NCBI GenBank assembly: GCA_002319075.1
Contig: NVQB01000001.1
Coordinates: 1,798,001 to 1,862,000, forward strand
Reading direction: 5' to 3'
Length of the DNA stretch: 64,000 nucleotides
Origin: Sphingobacteriaceae bacterium
Lineage (GTDB): Bacteria > Bacteroidota > Bacteroidia > B-17B0 > Aurantibacillaceae
Position 1 is the stretch's first letter. The number at the start of each line of letters is the position of its first letter. The position numbers and the translations under genes are program-made. The notes beneath the pieces were generated by a model. That model did not search any database, was not told the origin of the DNA, and was given only the letters and a program-made list of their open reading frames with translations. Shown in pieces: positions 8,170-17,424 of the stretch.

Positions 8170-8577
8170 TTAAGCATTAAAGCCCAGCAAAACTCTTTTT
8201 CCGTTTTGTTCAAAAGCAATAGAATCGGAAAGATTTTGCATTAAAAAAACCCCTCTTCCACTTATTTTATCAATATTAGCAGGATCTGTAGGATCAGGTA
8301 AATTCGTATAATCGAAACCTGGACCTTCATCTGTTATTGAAAAAGTTAATTTCGCATTGTCAGATTCAAAACCTATGCGTACAACTTTATCCGGATCATC
8401 CTGGTTGCCATGATGAATCGCATTATTTACGGCTTCTGTAACAGCTATAAGCATATTACCATAACAATCTTCATTTACACCATATACCTGGCAAACATCT
8501 TCAATCAAACGCTCAACCAACCTCAGGCTCTGGGTATTTGAGTTTATTTTTAAAGTTTGGTATTTAGTTGGTATCAT
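8170..8577 (-). CDS. RsbW-like ATP-binding protein (anti-sigma/serine kinase type)
   Basis: A 135-residue GHKL ATPase. N box EAVNNAIHHGN (about residues 48-58), G1 box DEGPGFD (about 89-95) and G2 box GRGVFLM (about 113-119) are all present. Such single-domain proteins are related to SpoIIAB/RsbW anti-sigma kinases. No anti-sigma antagonist or sigma factor gene lies next to it. Instead its ATG overlaps the stop of the large DUF4175 gene by 4 bp, so the two are translationally coupled. The target is unknown. Confidence 0.85.
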   Translation of the reverse strand: MIPTKYQTLKINSNTQSLRLVERLIEDVCQVYGVNEDCYGNMLIAVTEAVNNAIHHGNQDDPDKVVRIGFESDNAKLTFSITDEGPGFDYTNLPDPTDPANIDKISGRGVFLMQNLSDSIAFEQNGKRVLLGFNA

Positions 8578-11500
8578 TTACTTAAACTGTTAAAATAATT
8601 ATTTACTTTTTCCTTGTAGTACGGCGTAAGACTAGGCGGCACAGTATTTAACAATTCCATTTCCTTTTCTTTCAATCTTTTATACTCCAAAAACTGACCA
8701 GGGTTGCTTAAATTTTCATTTTTCGCCTCATTACTTTTTCTTTGTTCGTCCTGCTCCCGCTCCCGTTCAGCTTTCTCACTTTCCAGCAGCCGACTCAAGA
8801 TCTCTTGCTGACGTTGCATGGTTTGATTAGTAAGCTGTTTATTAACCAGTTCCCGCTCTGTTTCCTCCATCATGTTGGCCAAATCTCCACCTGGATTTTT
8901 GCCCTTATTTTTTAATTTGTCCATCATAGACTGCATCTGTCTGCGCAAAGCTTCCTGTTGAGCAGCCATTTTAGCAAATTGTTCACTGTTGCCAGGCATC
9001 ATCGAGCCCGACTGGCCATTTGGCATACCTTGTCCAGGTTTCTGCCCTTTTTTATCGCCGGGTTTTTCTCCGCCAGGTTTTTGTCCTTTTTCCATGGCCT
9101 CCTTCATATCCTTCAACTGCTGGTTCAGTTGCTCCTGCAATTTACGCATACTGGAAGCCGGCTGTCCACCCGATGATGGATTTTTTCCTGAACCAGAACC
9201 CGGTTTTTTGCATTTGCCTGGCTGTTTGGCCTGATTTTCCTTTTGAGCTTGTTTCATTTGCTGCTGCATTTGCTCAAGGGCCTCATTTAAAAGCAGGGCA
9301 AGATTATTTACAGAAGTCATGGTAGTTTGCATACGCATGGTGCTTTCGCCTGTATTACGTTCAGCCAATGCTTTAACCGTCTTATCCATATTCAGATTGA
9401 TAGCATTAATCTCTCTGTTCACAATAGCGCTTATTTGAGGTGCTCTTTTACTAAGAGCCAGCAAACTATCTTCTACAAGTTTACTATCGTCTTTTAATTT
9501 ATTTTGTTGCTTTGGAATAGCAACGTATTGAGGATTGTCTATTCTCGTATTAGGTAATTGTTTTATCAATTCTTCCTGTCCGAAAGAAAGGTTTACAAGG
9601 TTTTCTAAAATCTGACGAAGAGCTTGCGCATTTTCTTCCTGTTGCTGTTGCTCCTGGTCCTCCATCGCTTGCTCCATCTGGTCTTTCATCTCCTGCATTT
9701 TCTGACTCGCGCTTTTCTGAGATTTAGAGGCTTCTTTTTTATTGTTTTTACTTAACGACTGAGAACTATTCTGCATTTCTTTACTGATCTCCTCTTGCTT
9801 ATCTCCCGTTTTAGGCATTTCATTGGGTTCTTCCAACTCTTTATTTTTTTGCTCCAATTCTTGCAGCTCTTTTTTAAGGTCTTCGAATTCCTTCTTAATA
9901 TCTTCTTGTTTTTTCTCTAAGTCCTTTTGATCGGATTTTTTTTCATCTGAATTTTTAGAATCTTTGTTGTCAGAGTTTTTATCGTCCTTTTTATCCGGGG
10001 CCGAATCTTCTTTTTTATCTCCGTCTTTGCTTTTATTTTCCGAATCTTTATTCGCTTTATCGTCTTTCTTATCTGCTTTGTCCTCCGGTTTTTTTCCTTC
10101 CGTCTCTTTATTTAATGCGTCCTCTTTTTGTTTCAAAGCATCCAGTTTATCGATGGCATTCTGCATCTTCTGCTGCACTTCAAGCTGCTTAAAAGCTTCG
10201 AGATTTCTGTCCAGTTCCTTTTCAATATCTTCATTAGTAAGTTTTAATTGCTCTAACTTTTCCTGAACCTGGTTTTTATCCATTTTTTCAAGCATCTTGT
10301 TGAGCTCGTCAAATAGTTTTTTCATTTCCGGAGTCATAACGTTTTCAAACAACTGTTCTAATTGTTTTTGTTTTTCCATAATGGACTCGTCTGTCTGACT
10401 AAACTCGCTTTGCTGCTTATTATTTTGCTCGTTTTCCTTTTTTACTTCGTCTACTTTATTCTGAAGTTCCTGTTGTTTTTTCAAAAGGTCTTCTAATTTC
10501 TTTTTCTCTTCGTATCCTAATTGTTTTTTGTCGTTTATTTTTTTCGCAAGATCATTTACATCTTTCTGGAGTTGTTTTGCTTTTTTGATACTTTCTTCCA
10601 GGTCTTTTTTAATTTCTGTATTATTTTTTTGCGTAGATTCGTTTATTTCATCGCGCGTTGGAGCCTTAAATACCATTAGCTGCGTTTTGGAAGCTTTCGG
10701 ACCATTTACGCCGTCATTGTCAAAGACTTCGAAAAAGTACTCGATCTTATCGCCGGCCTGCAGATCGTATTGTTCCGCGTCCAGAAAATAAAAATAAGGT
10801 TGATTCACCTGTCCTTTCTGAACTGCAATAGGAAAGCTTCCGCTTGTTTCAACAGCTTTTCCATTTGAATCATTACTGAACTTTTTGAAATGAAAAGTAA
10901 GACGGCTAAATCCATAATCGTCTTTTATCTGCCCACTGAAATAAACATTTTTTGAATTTAATGAATCTACTTTTTCACTCACATCAATGTTTGGAAACTG
11001 ATCTGCAATAACGTTGATAGAATAGTTTACAGAATCGGCGGCGTTTGCAACAAACTGATTTAATGCTTTGATGGTGTAATTATTATTCTGAAAAAAACGA
11101 CGCGAAAAACTAAACTGGTCTTCGCTGCTGCGTGCAGGAGACGCAAGACTATCACTGAACCTGAGGCTTAATTTGTCTGTATTTTTTGTATTAAAAAGCC
11201 AGTTTATTTTTGTGCCTTGTGGAACTTGCAGATCGCCCGTGTTCGCGAGATTTTCGTTCGGCTTGTTAAGATACGCCGGGTATACCAATTGCAAATTAAA
11301 CTGCAGTAAAGAAGGTTTTGGTAAAACTTCTAATTCATATTCTTTAGACAAAAATCCGGCAGCACTTAATTGAAATTCTGTGGAATTCTGAATATTAGAA
11401 AAAGTATAGTGAAAGGAAATATTATCATCCTTCTCTAACTTGTATTCAATTCCTTTTACTTCAATATAGACTTCGTTCGGAATCTGATCGCCTGTCATTT

Positions 11501-12158
11501 TCACCTCAAGTTTATAATCCTGAGTTTGTAAAGCCTGAAGGTTTTTATTCTGAATGTTAAAATGAAAAGGCATTTCCTTTTCGTAATAGGTTTGGTAATT
11601 AACCAAACGGGTAGTACTTTTTGAAATGATTTGTGGCCATATAATCGCAATACCTGTAGTTACGAAGAGAAGTGGTAAAAGGTATTTTAAATATTTTCTA
11701 TTTTCATTTAAATCAACCGCAGTAGTGAACGGAACTGGCTTTAATTCGTTTATTTTTTGATTGATACCTGCAAGTAACAATTCATCCGAGCCATTTAAAA
11801 GTTTATTGTTTTGAAGTTGCAATACGTTTAATAATTTATCCTGAACGTTAGAAAAGTGATTTCCGATAATTGCGGCCGCCTGATCGTACGAAATAACATT
11901 GCCAATCTTGTTTAATTTAAGAAGTGGTACAGCAACATAATTTATCAGAACAGCAAGAGTAGCCGTGAGGAAACTAAAAAACAAAATTCCTCTCACCAAA
12001 GTATTAAATTCACCAAAGTACTCAAGAAAAATAACCGATAAAAAAGCAACAAGTAAAATTCCACTCGCGTATAGGGAACCTTTAATTAATTGGTTTTTAT
12101 AATACCGACGAATAAATTCGTCAAGTTTTTGAAGAAGAATATTGTTCTGAGAGTCCAA
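8574..12158 (-). CDS. DUF4175-type large membrane protein with long coiled coil
   Basis: A 1194-residue protein. Three hydrophobic segments occur in the first 180 residues (around 26-45, 54-75 and 155-175), then a beta-rich region to about 500. Beyond 510 it is a very long charged, Gln/Lys/Glu/Asp-rich coiled coil with low-complexity stretches (KKEDSAPDKKDDK-like), followed by Met/Gln/Gly/Pro-rich sequence. This is the architecture of the Bacteroidota DUF4175 family; no biochemical function is known. The start is TTG at 12158, as no in-frame ATG, GTG or TTG follows within the first 20 codons. It leads an operon with the RsbW-like kinase. Antisense ORFs over the coiled coil are artefacts of biased composition. 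Confidence 0.8.
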   Translation of the reverse strand: MDSQNNILLQKLDEFIRRYYKNQLIKGSLYASGILLVAFLSVIFLEYFGEFNTLVRGILFFSFLTATLAVLINYVAVPLLKLNKIGNVISYDQAAAIIGNHFSNVQDKLLNVLQLQNNKLLNGSDELLLAGINQKINELKPVPFTTAVDLNENRKYLKYLLPLLFVTTGIAIIWPQIISKSTTRLVNYQTYYEKEMPFHFNIQNKNLQALQTQDYKLEVKMTGDQIPNEVYIEVKGIEYKLEKDDNISFHYTFSNIQNSTEFQLSAAGFLSKEYELEVLPKPSLLQFNLQLVYPAYLNKPNENLANTGDLQVPQGTKINWLFNTKNTDKLSLRFSDSLASPARSSEDQFSFSRRFFQNNNYTIKALNQFVANAADSVNYSINVIADQFPNIDVSEKVDSLNSKNVYFSGQIKDDYGFSRLTFHFKKFSNDSNGKAVETSGSFPIAVQKGQVNQPYFYFLDAEQYDLQAGDKIEYFFEVFDNDGVNGPKASKTQLMVFKAPTRDEINESTQKNNTEIKKDLEESIKKAKQLQKDVNDLAKKINDKKQLGYEEKKKLEDLLKKQQELQNKVDEVKKENEQNNKQQSEFSQTDESIMEKQKQLEQLFENVMTPEMKKLFDELNKMLEKMDKNQVQEKLEQLKLTNEDIEKELDRNLEAFKQLEVQQKMQNAIDKLDALKQKEDALNKETEGKKPEDKADKKDDKANKDSENKSKDGDKKEDSAPDKKDDKNSDNKDSKNSDEKKSDQKDLEKKQEDIKKEFEDLKKELQELEQKNKELEEPNEMPKTGDKQEEISKEMQNSSQSLSKNNKKEASKSQKSASQKMQEMKDQMEQAMEDQEQQQQEENAQALRQILENLVNLSFGQEELIKQLPNTRIDNPQYVAIPKQQNKLKDDSKLVEDSLLALSKRAPQISAIVNREINAINLNMDKTVKALAERNTGESTMRMQTTMTSVNNLALLLNEALEQMQQQMKQAQKENQAKQPGKCKKPGSGSGKNPSSGGQPASSMRKLQEQLNQQLKDMKEAMEKGQKPGGEKPGDKKGQKPGQGMPNGQSGSMMPGNSEQFAKMAAQQEALRRQMQSMMDKLKNKGKNPGGDLANMMEETERELVNKQLTNQTMQRQQEILSRLLESEKAEREREQDEQRKSNEAKNENLSNPGQFLEYKRLKEKEMELLNTVPPSLTPYYKEKVNNYFNSLSK

Positions 12159-12231
12159 AGTAATTAGATATATACAAATTTAAGATTCCGCGTATCTATT
12201 ACTATTGGAAAATTGTTAAATAGTGGTAAGG

Positions 12232-13404
12232 TTAATCCTTTACGATCTTCCTTGTCACAGTCCCTGACTCAGTTTTAACACTTACAGAATAAATACCGCG
12301 AACTAGCGCATTCAGAGAATGTTCCGATTTCCCGGTAACGTTATTCGCATTATTTTTAAATACAAGTCTGCCATCCACACTGTAAATCATAGTTTCTACA
12401 TTTTTATACAGTTTTGTTCCAAAATCGAATTGAAGAGTTTCACTCACGGGATTAGGATACATAGAAATTGACTGCGACAAATCGTTTTCGTTAATTCCCA
12501 CAACACCAAATTTTACGATAATCTGCATATCGCGAAGAACGTATCCATTTAGTTGGTAGGTTCCGAAAGTATTTTTACGCCACTCTTTCACAACAAATGC
12601 TACATTATATTCGGCTAGATATTGTGGTGTGCACCAGGACAAAAGCCCAGTTGTAGGGTTTATTGTAAATCCGTTCCAGCTAGACTCCGGATCAAAATAC
12701 CCTGGAACAGTTTGACCGTTCTGTTCTCGGGGTGTGGAAATTTCATAAGAAAGGCTGTCCCCATCTGCATCAACGGCACCAGGATTATGCGTAAAACAAA
12801 TAGAAAGTGAGGCCTGGTCAACGGGCGGATTTGTAAGCACAGGGGAAGAATTCACTCCCGTTGAAGCGTTTATTACCAACATAGATTCAATATAAAAAGG
12901 GATGTTAATTGAATTTGGAACATTACGAACTCCGCCGTTCCTATTAGGATCAAAAGTTCTGATCAAATAACTTCCCGCACCAGGATAGGTGTGAATAATT
13001 GTGTATTCATTGTACTTCACTTTATAAGAAGGCATATTTACAATCAGCGATCCGCATCCTATCGCTGATCCATTTACAGATCCACAACCACACGTAGTTG
13101 CACCGTTAACCCGAGGAGCGACACCCTTCGTATTATCTCCAAAATACACAGTATCTACACATCTATCAGCTATACCTTGTCCATCATCCGTGTATTTAAT
13201 AACGGTAATAGAGTAGGTGTATACATTTACTGTAACGCCACTTTTAACTTGTGTAAAAGGTGCTATACGTTTGTAAAGAATTTCACCCGCACGGTTGTGG
13301 GTTGCTTTTGAAATGATTGCCAATAAACAAAACGAAAATAAAAGGATAGATTTTTTACTCGTGTTTTTAATAGTGCTGATGGGTTTGTGAAGCTTTGATT
13401 TCAT
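12232..13404 (-). CDS. Secreted protein with T9SS type A sorting domain
   Basis: A 390-residue protein. A long basic N-terminal part leads to the hydrophobic SILLFSFCLLAIISKAT (about 20-36), the signal peptide. The middle has cadherin/Ig-like beta sequence (VDADGDSLSYEIS and INPTTGLLSWCTP, typical of putative-Ig cadherin-like modules). The last 75 residues form the T9SS type A C-terminal domain: SMYPNPVSETLQFDF, then SVDGRLVF and LVRGIYSVSVKTESG, ending RKIVKD. It is thus predicted to cross the outer membrane by the T9SS and be anchored to the surface or released. Function of the mature part unknown. Confidence 0.85.
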   Translation of the reverse strand: MKSKLHKPISTIKNTSKKSILLFSFCLLAIISKATHNRAGEILYKRIAPFTQVKSGVTVNVYTYSITVIKYTDDGQGIADRCVDTVYFGDNTKGVAPRVNGATTCGCGSVNGSAIGCGSLIVNMPSYKVKYNEYTIIHTYPGAGSYLIRTFDPNRNGGVRNVPNSINIPFYIESMLVINASTGVNSSPVLTNPPVDQASLSICFTHNPGAVDADGDSLSYEISTPREQNGQTVPGYFDPESSWNGFTINPTTGLLSWCTPQYLAEYNVAFVVKEWRKNTFGTYQLNGYVLRDMQIIVKFGVVGINENDLSQSISMYPNPVSETLQFDFGTKLYKNVETMIYSVDGRLVFKNNANNVTGKSEHSLNALVRGIYSVSVKTESGTVTRKIVKD

Positions 13405-13507
13405 AGTTGGGATTTTAATTTAAATCTACAAAAAGAAATTATCTTTCACAAGAGCCAAAGGCAAATACGGCAGCTTTTTCTTTATAAATGGTTCGGAAAA
13501 AACCGTC

Positions 13508-14308
13508 TTAAAATTCCTGCACCAACAAAGAATCTTTAAATGCCGAATACAATTTTTTATTGCTGTATTTTACACTTCTGGCTTTGCCCAGATTTGGTAG
13601 GGTTTTGCAAGCCTCTTCAAAAAGGGTGTAGTTATAACTGCAAAAACTACTATCTCTCTGAAAATAAATAATATCCTCACTCACCTGAAATTGCGGTAAA
13701 TTTTTAATGGAAATAATTTTACTAAAAGCTCCGAAAATATCAAAGACATAAACGCCGGTTCCTGGCGAATTCAAATATAAGTAGCCATTGTGCTCCATCA
13801 TGTAATTTGGATTGAGATCGGTTTGTAAAACCTGCTTCAAGTTTCCAGTAGAAGTTATACGTTTTGAATTTTCATCAAAACGATGGAGTTCATTGTTTTG
13901 TTTGTTATAGATCCAGAAACTATTGTTATTGCTGGCACAAACAAGATCCGTTTGCTCGTAACCAAGCTTTTCCAAAGAAACAATTTCGCTGTTAACTGAA
14001 AGCTGATTGTCTAGGAAGATCATTTGCTGGAAATCGCGGTAGTACAAAATAATTTTTAAAGGATTGGTGGCATCTACAGAAGTAATACTTCCCAGTTTGA
14101 GGTTACTGTAGCGGGCAAAAAATTTTCCGCTAGGCAAATATTTTATAAGTTCATCTTCCTTAACCGTATAAATATTCCCAATATTATCGGTTGTAAAAAA
14201 ATCGAATTTGGTTATAATGACAAGGGGTTTTGTTTCCTCCTTTTGCAAAAAAGAAAGAAAGATAAAAGATAAAACTACCAGCAGGATTACTTTGTTTAAG
14301 CTGTTCAT
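13508..14308 (-). CDS. Exported protein, beta-propeller-like, unknown function
   Basis: A 266-residue protein with an N-terminal hydrophobic segment (KVILLVVLSFIFLSFLQ) that may be a signal peptide or anchor. The remainder contains regularly spaced beta segments with motifs such as FTTDNIGNIYTVKEDELIKY, NNSFWIYNKQNNELHRFDE and GYLYLNSPGTGVYVFD, suggesting a six-bladed propeller or similar. Its ATG directly abuts the stop of the GH3 gene (TAAATG), so it is the last gene of the ispD operon. No function can be assigned. Confidence 0.6.
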   Translation of the reverse strand: MNSLNKVILLVVLSFIFLSFLQKEETKPLVIITKFDFFTTDNIGNIYTVKEDELIKYLPSGKFFARYSNLKLGSITSVDATNPLKIILYYRDFQQMIFLDNQLSVNSEIVSLEKLGYEQTDLVCASNNNSFWIYNKQNNELHRFDENSKRITSTGNLKQVLQTDLNPNYMMEHNGYLYLNSPGTGVYVFDIFGAFSKIISIKNLPQFQVSEDIIYFQRDSSFCSYNYTLFEEACKTLPNLGKARSVKYSNKKLYSAFKDSLLVQEF

Positions 14309-15823
14309 TTATGAATTTAGTTTCAAAATCTCTTCCAGAATTTTCCTGTCGTTACTCAATCTTGGTACTTTGTATTGTCCTCCAAGTTTGTCATTTGCCT
14401 TAAGCCAATTGTAAAAACTATGTTGCGGCATTTTTTTTACGTGAGGGAAATGCAGAACGAAATTATTGTAACGTTTAGCTTCATAATCGCTATTCTGTTT
14501 TTTTAAATTTTCATCCAGCACGGCAGCGAAGAATTCAAAATTATTTGGCTCCTTTTCAAATTCGATCAACCATTCATGTGCTCCTGAATTATTTTCCATA
14601 AACACAGGCGCAACCGTATAATCTTTTACCATAGCGTGTGTTTTTTCGCAGGCGGCAGCAATAGCAGCGTCGGTGTTATGAACCATCAACTCTTCGCCAA
14701 ATACATTTATATGTTGTTTTGTTCTTCCCGAAATTACAAAGCGATAAGGATTCGTGCTTGTAAACCTTATCACGTCGCCTAACTGGTAACGCCACAAGCC
14801 GGCATTTGTTGTGATGATCATGGAATAATCCACGCCTGTTTTCACATCCTCTAAATGAATTACTTTTTTATGAGAATCGTTTGAAGATAAATCTTTAATA
14901 TCGATAAATTCATAAAAGATGCCGTAATCAAGCATCAACAGCATTTCATCACTTTTTAACTGATCCTGTATACCAAAAAAACCTTCTGATGCATTATAAA
15001 GCTGCAGAAAATTTACTTTATTGGTCCCGAATAATTTGGTGAATTGTTCTTTGTAGGGCTTAAAGCTCACGCCACCGTGAAAATAAACTTCCAAATTGGG
15101 CCATACTTCGTCTATGGTTTTTGCGTTTTTTTTCTCCAGGATCCTTTTCAAGAGCACCAGCATCCAACTCGGAACACCCGCCAGGCTGGTCACATTTTCA
15201 TCCATCATGCTCAGGGCAATTTTCTCAAGCTTGCTTTCCCACTCATCCATTAAGGCAATGTTAACGTCGGGAGCTCTGAAAAAATCGGCCCACATGGGAA
15301 GATTCTGAATAATGATAGCACTCACATCACCATGAAAAGAATTGTAATCTCCAAAATGATCTTCTTTAAAACTTCCACCCAACGCGAGGTTTTTCCCAGT
15401 AAACAATTGCGTATCGGGATTATTGTTGCATTGAAGCGTGATCATATCGCGCCCGGCATTGTAGTGGCAGCCATCCAGGCTTTCCTGGCTTACCGGTAAA
15501 AATTTACTTTTATCGGTAGTGCCACTGCTTTTTGCAAACCATTTAATTTCTGAATGCCACAGTAAATTTTGTTCTCCTCTTCTAGTTCTTTCTATTAAAG
15601 GCTTTAAAGATTCATAATCGTTAAGCGGAATGTTTTTTTTAAACTGCTCGTAATTTTTTATCTCAGAAAAATTATGTCCAAGCCCAAATTCAGTATTAGC
15701 TGCATCTTTCACCAAACTGTACATCCATTCGGTCTGCACATCAACAGGATACTTCATAAAAAGTTCTATCTGGTGCATGCGTTTTTTCATCAGCCAGCTA
15801 GCTATGGAATTAAGGATCGGCAT
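14309..15823 (-). CDS. GH3 family acyl-acid amido synthetase homologue
   Basis: A 504-residue protein of the adenylate-forming GH3 family. The ATP-binding loop is SSGTTDKSKFLPVS (about 99-112); GVPSWMLVLL, YNASEGFFGIQ (the adenylate site) and the hinge-region YRLGDV-like sequence YQLGDVIRF follow, then a C-terminal domain with GEELMVHN. Plant members join amino acids to jasmonate or auxin; bacterial members are common in Bacteroidota with unknown acid and amine substrates. It overlaps the PolX-like gene by one base (TAATG) and abuts the exported-protein gene. Confidence 0.88.
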   Translation of the reverse strand: MPILNSIASWLMKKRMHQIELFMKYPVDVQTEWMYSLVKDAANTEFGLGHNFSEIKNYEQFKKNIPLNDYESLKPLIERTRRGEQNLLWHSEIKWFAKSSGTTDKSKFLPVSQESLDGCHYNAGRDMITLQCNNNPDTQLFTGKNLALGGSFKEDHFGDYNSFHGDVSAIIIQNLPMWADFFRAPDVNIALMDEWESKLEKIALSMMDENVTSLAGVPSWMLVLLKRILEKKNAKTIDEVWPNLEVYFHGGVSFKPYKEQFTKLFGTNKVNFLQLYNASEGFFGIQDQLKSDEMLLMLDYGIFYEFIDIKDLSSNDSHKKVIHLEDVKTGVDYSMIITTNAGLWRYQLGDVIRFTSTNPYRFVISGRTKQHINVFGEELMVHNTDAAIAAACEKTHAMVKDYTVAPVFMENNSGAHEWLIEFEKEPNNFEFFAAVLDENLKKQNSDYEAKRYNNFVLHFPHVKKMPQHSFYNWLKANDKLGGQYKVPRLSNDRKILEEILKLNS

Positions 15824-17424
15824 TATTTTTTAAATTTTAGTACAAGTTCTTCCAAAGATAAGGCGTTTAAACAATTTTCTTTGTCCAGCATACCCTTACG
15901 CGCTACGCAAACGCCATAGTACATATCGTGAAAACCTTCCTTGTGATGTGCATCAGGATTTATAGAGATCATCACGCCTTTTTCAAGACAATAGGGAATC
16001 CAGCGCCAGTCGATATCCAAACGGTAGGGATGCGCATTGAGTTCTATTGAAACTTTATTAGCAGCACAAGCATCAATTACTTTTTTATGATCGATGGGAT
16101 ACCCATTTCTGGCAAGTAACAATCTTCCTGTTGGATGTCCTAGTATGGAAGTATAAGGATTTTCTACGGCCTTTATTAAACGTTCTGTAGCTTTTTCCAG
16201 GGTCATTTTTAAATTGGAGTGTATCGAGGCTACTATAAAGTCGAAGCTCTTTAGTACTTCTTCAGGGTAATCGAGAGAACCATCGTTTAAAATATCACTC
16301 TCTATGCCTTTTAAGATTTTGAAATTAGTGTAACCCTCATTTAATTTGTCGATCTCGTACTGTTGATCCATCACTCTGTCAATAGGCAAACCATTCGCGT
16401 AAACAGCCGTTTTAGAGTGATCGCAAATGCCGAAATAAGAATATCCCAAATCACGACAATAATCTGCCATTTCTTTAAGCGTATGCACGCCATCGCTGTA
16501 AGTAGAGTGATTATGTAAAATTCCTTTCAGATCGCTTAATTCAATTAATTGAGGGATAGCTTCTTTTTCAGCAAGCGCCACTTCGCCCAGTCCTTCCCTG
16601 AGTTCTGGTTCTATGTATTGCAAGTTTAATGCCTGATAAATCTCCGAATCATCTGAGAATTCTTTAGTATCCAGACTTGTAAAATTTATCTTGTCTAAAT
16701 GCTCAGGGGTGGAAGTCAATTCTACATACTTATAAAAAAACTCTCCCGGTTCGCACTGAACGAACTTTATTTTTAAGGGAATAGACTTTTGCACTTCTGT
16801 AATATCAAACGACAATTCTCCGTCTATTAAAACCTCAATCCTGTCAATGATCTCTGACTTCCTTGCTAATTGTCCCACCACAGCAATCTGTAATTCACTC
16901 TGATGTTCCTGGATAAGTTCAACCAGGCTGGCAATGGGTTTTTCGAGAGAAGCATAATGAAATTTATTTGCGTTCGAAAGTTTGAATTCAATATTTTGTT
17001 TTACAGCGGCCTGTGTTTTTTCACCAAAACCTTTTAAAGTAATTAAGCGGTTTTCATTACAGGCATATAACAACTCTCCAACACTTTCCACCTGGAGATC
17101 GATCCAAAGCTGCCGCACTTTTTTAGGCCCCAGGCCTTTAATGCCAAGAATATCGATGACCCCCTGCGGTGTGCTGTCTTCAAGCTTTTTTAGTTCAGCA
17201 ATGGTGCCAGTGCTTATTAATTCGAAAATCTTTGCGGAAATTCCTTTTCCTATTCCTTCAATGGCTTCAATATCTGCTTGTGATTTTCCTTCAAAGTCGT
17301 AACGCAGTTTTGATAATCTAAACGCAGCGTTGGTATAGGCTTTCGACTTGAAAGGGTTTTCGTTATGCAGATCCATTAATTTTGCGGTAAGCTCCAGAGC
17401 ATCCGTTATATCATCGTTGGTCAT
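15823..17424 (-). CDS. PolX-like HhH/PHP protein with degenerate polymerase domain
   Basis: A 533-residue homologue of bacterial PolX. Residues 1-150 hold helix-hairpin-helix motifs (IEGIGKGIS near 55, IKGLGPKKV near 94, LKGFGEKT near 130). Residues about 160-290 are where the polymerase palm should be, but the expected GS-x-RR ... D-x-D reads GQLARKSEIIDRIEVLI, lacking the usual Ser and both catalytic aspartates at those places. The C-terminal PHP domain (300-533) looks intact: LHNHSTYSDG, CDHSK, GIESDI, SIHS, GHPTGR, INPDAHH. I infer a PHP phosphoesterase/nuclease with DNA-binding HhH motifs and no polymerase activity. It overlaps ispD by 4 bp. Confidence 0.85.
   Translation of the reverse strand: MTNDDITDALELTAKLMDLHNENPFKSKAYTNAAFRLSKLRYDFEGKSQADIEAIEGIGKGISAKIFELISTGTIAELKKLEDSTPQGVIDILGIKGLGPKKVRQLWIDLQVESVGELLYACNENRLITLKGFGEKTQAAVKQNIEFKLSNANKFHYASLEKPIASLVELIQEHQSELQIAVVGQLARKSEIIDRIEVLIDGELSFDITEVQKSIPLKIKFVQCEPGEFFYKYVELTSTPEHLDKINFTSLDTKEFSDDSEIYQALNLQYIEPELREGLGEVALAEKEAIPQLIELSDLKGILHNHSTYSDGVHTLKEMADYCRDLGYSYFGICDHSKTAVYANGLPIDRVMDQQYEIDKLNEGYTNFKILKGIESDILNDGSLDYPEEVLKSFDFIVASIHSNLKMTLEKATERLIKAVENPYTSILGHPTGRLLLARNGYPIDHKKVIDACAANKVSIELNAHPYRLDIDWRWIPYCLEKGVMISINPDAHHKEGFHDMYYGVCVARKGMLDKENCLNALSLEELVLKFKK

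Noticed and set aside
8958-10791. Several plus-strand ORFs rich in Phe/Ser/Leu opposite the DUF4175 coiled coil
   Set aside because: They are antisense shadows of the Lys/Gln/Glu-rich coding sequence; no start signals or family features.
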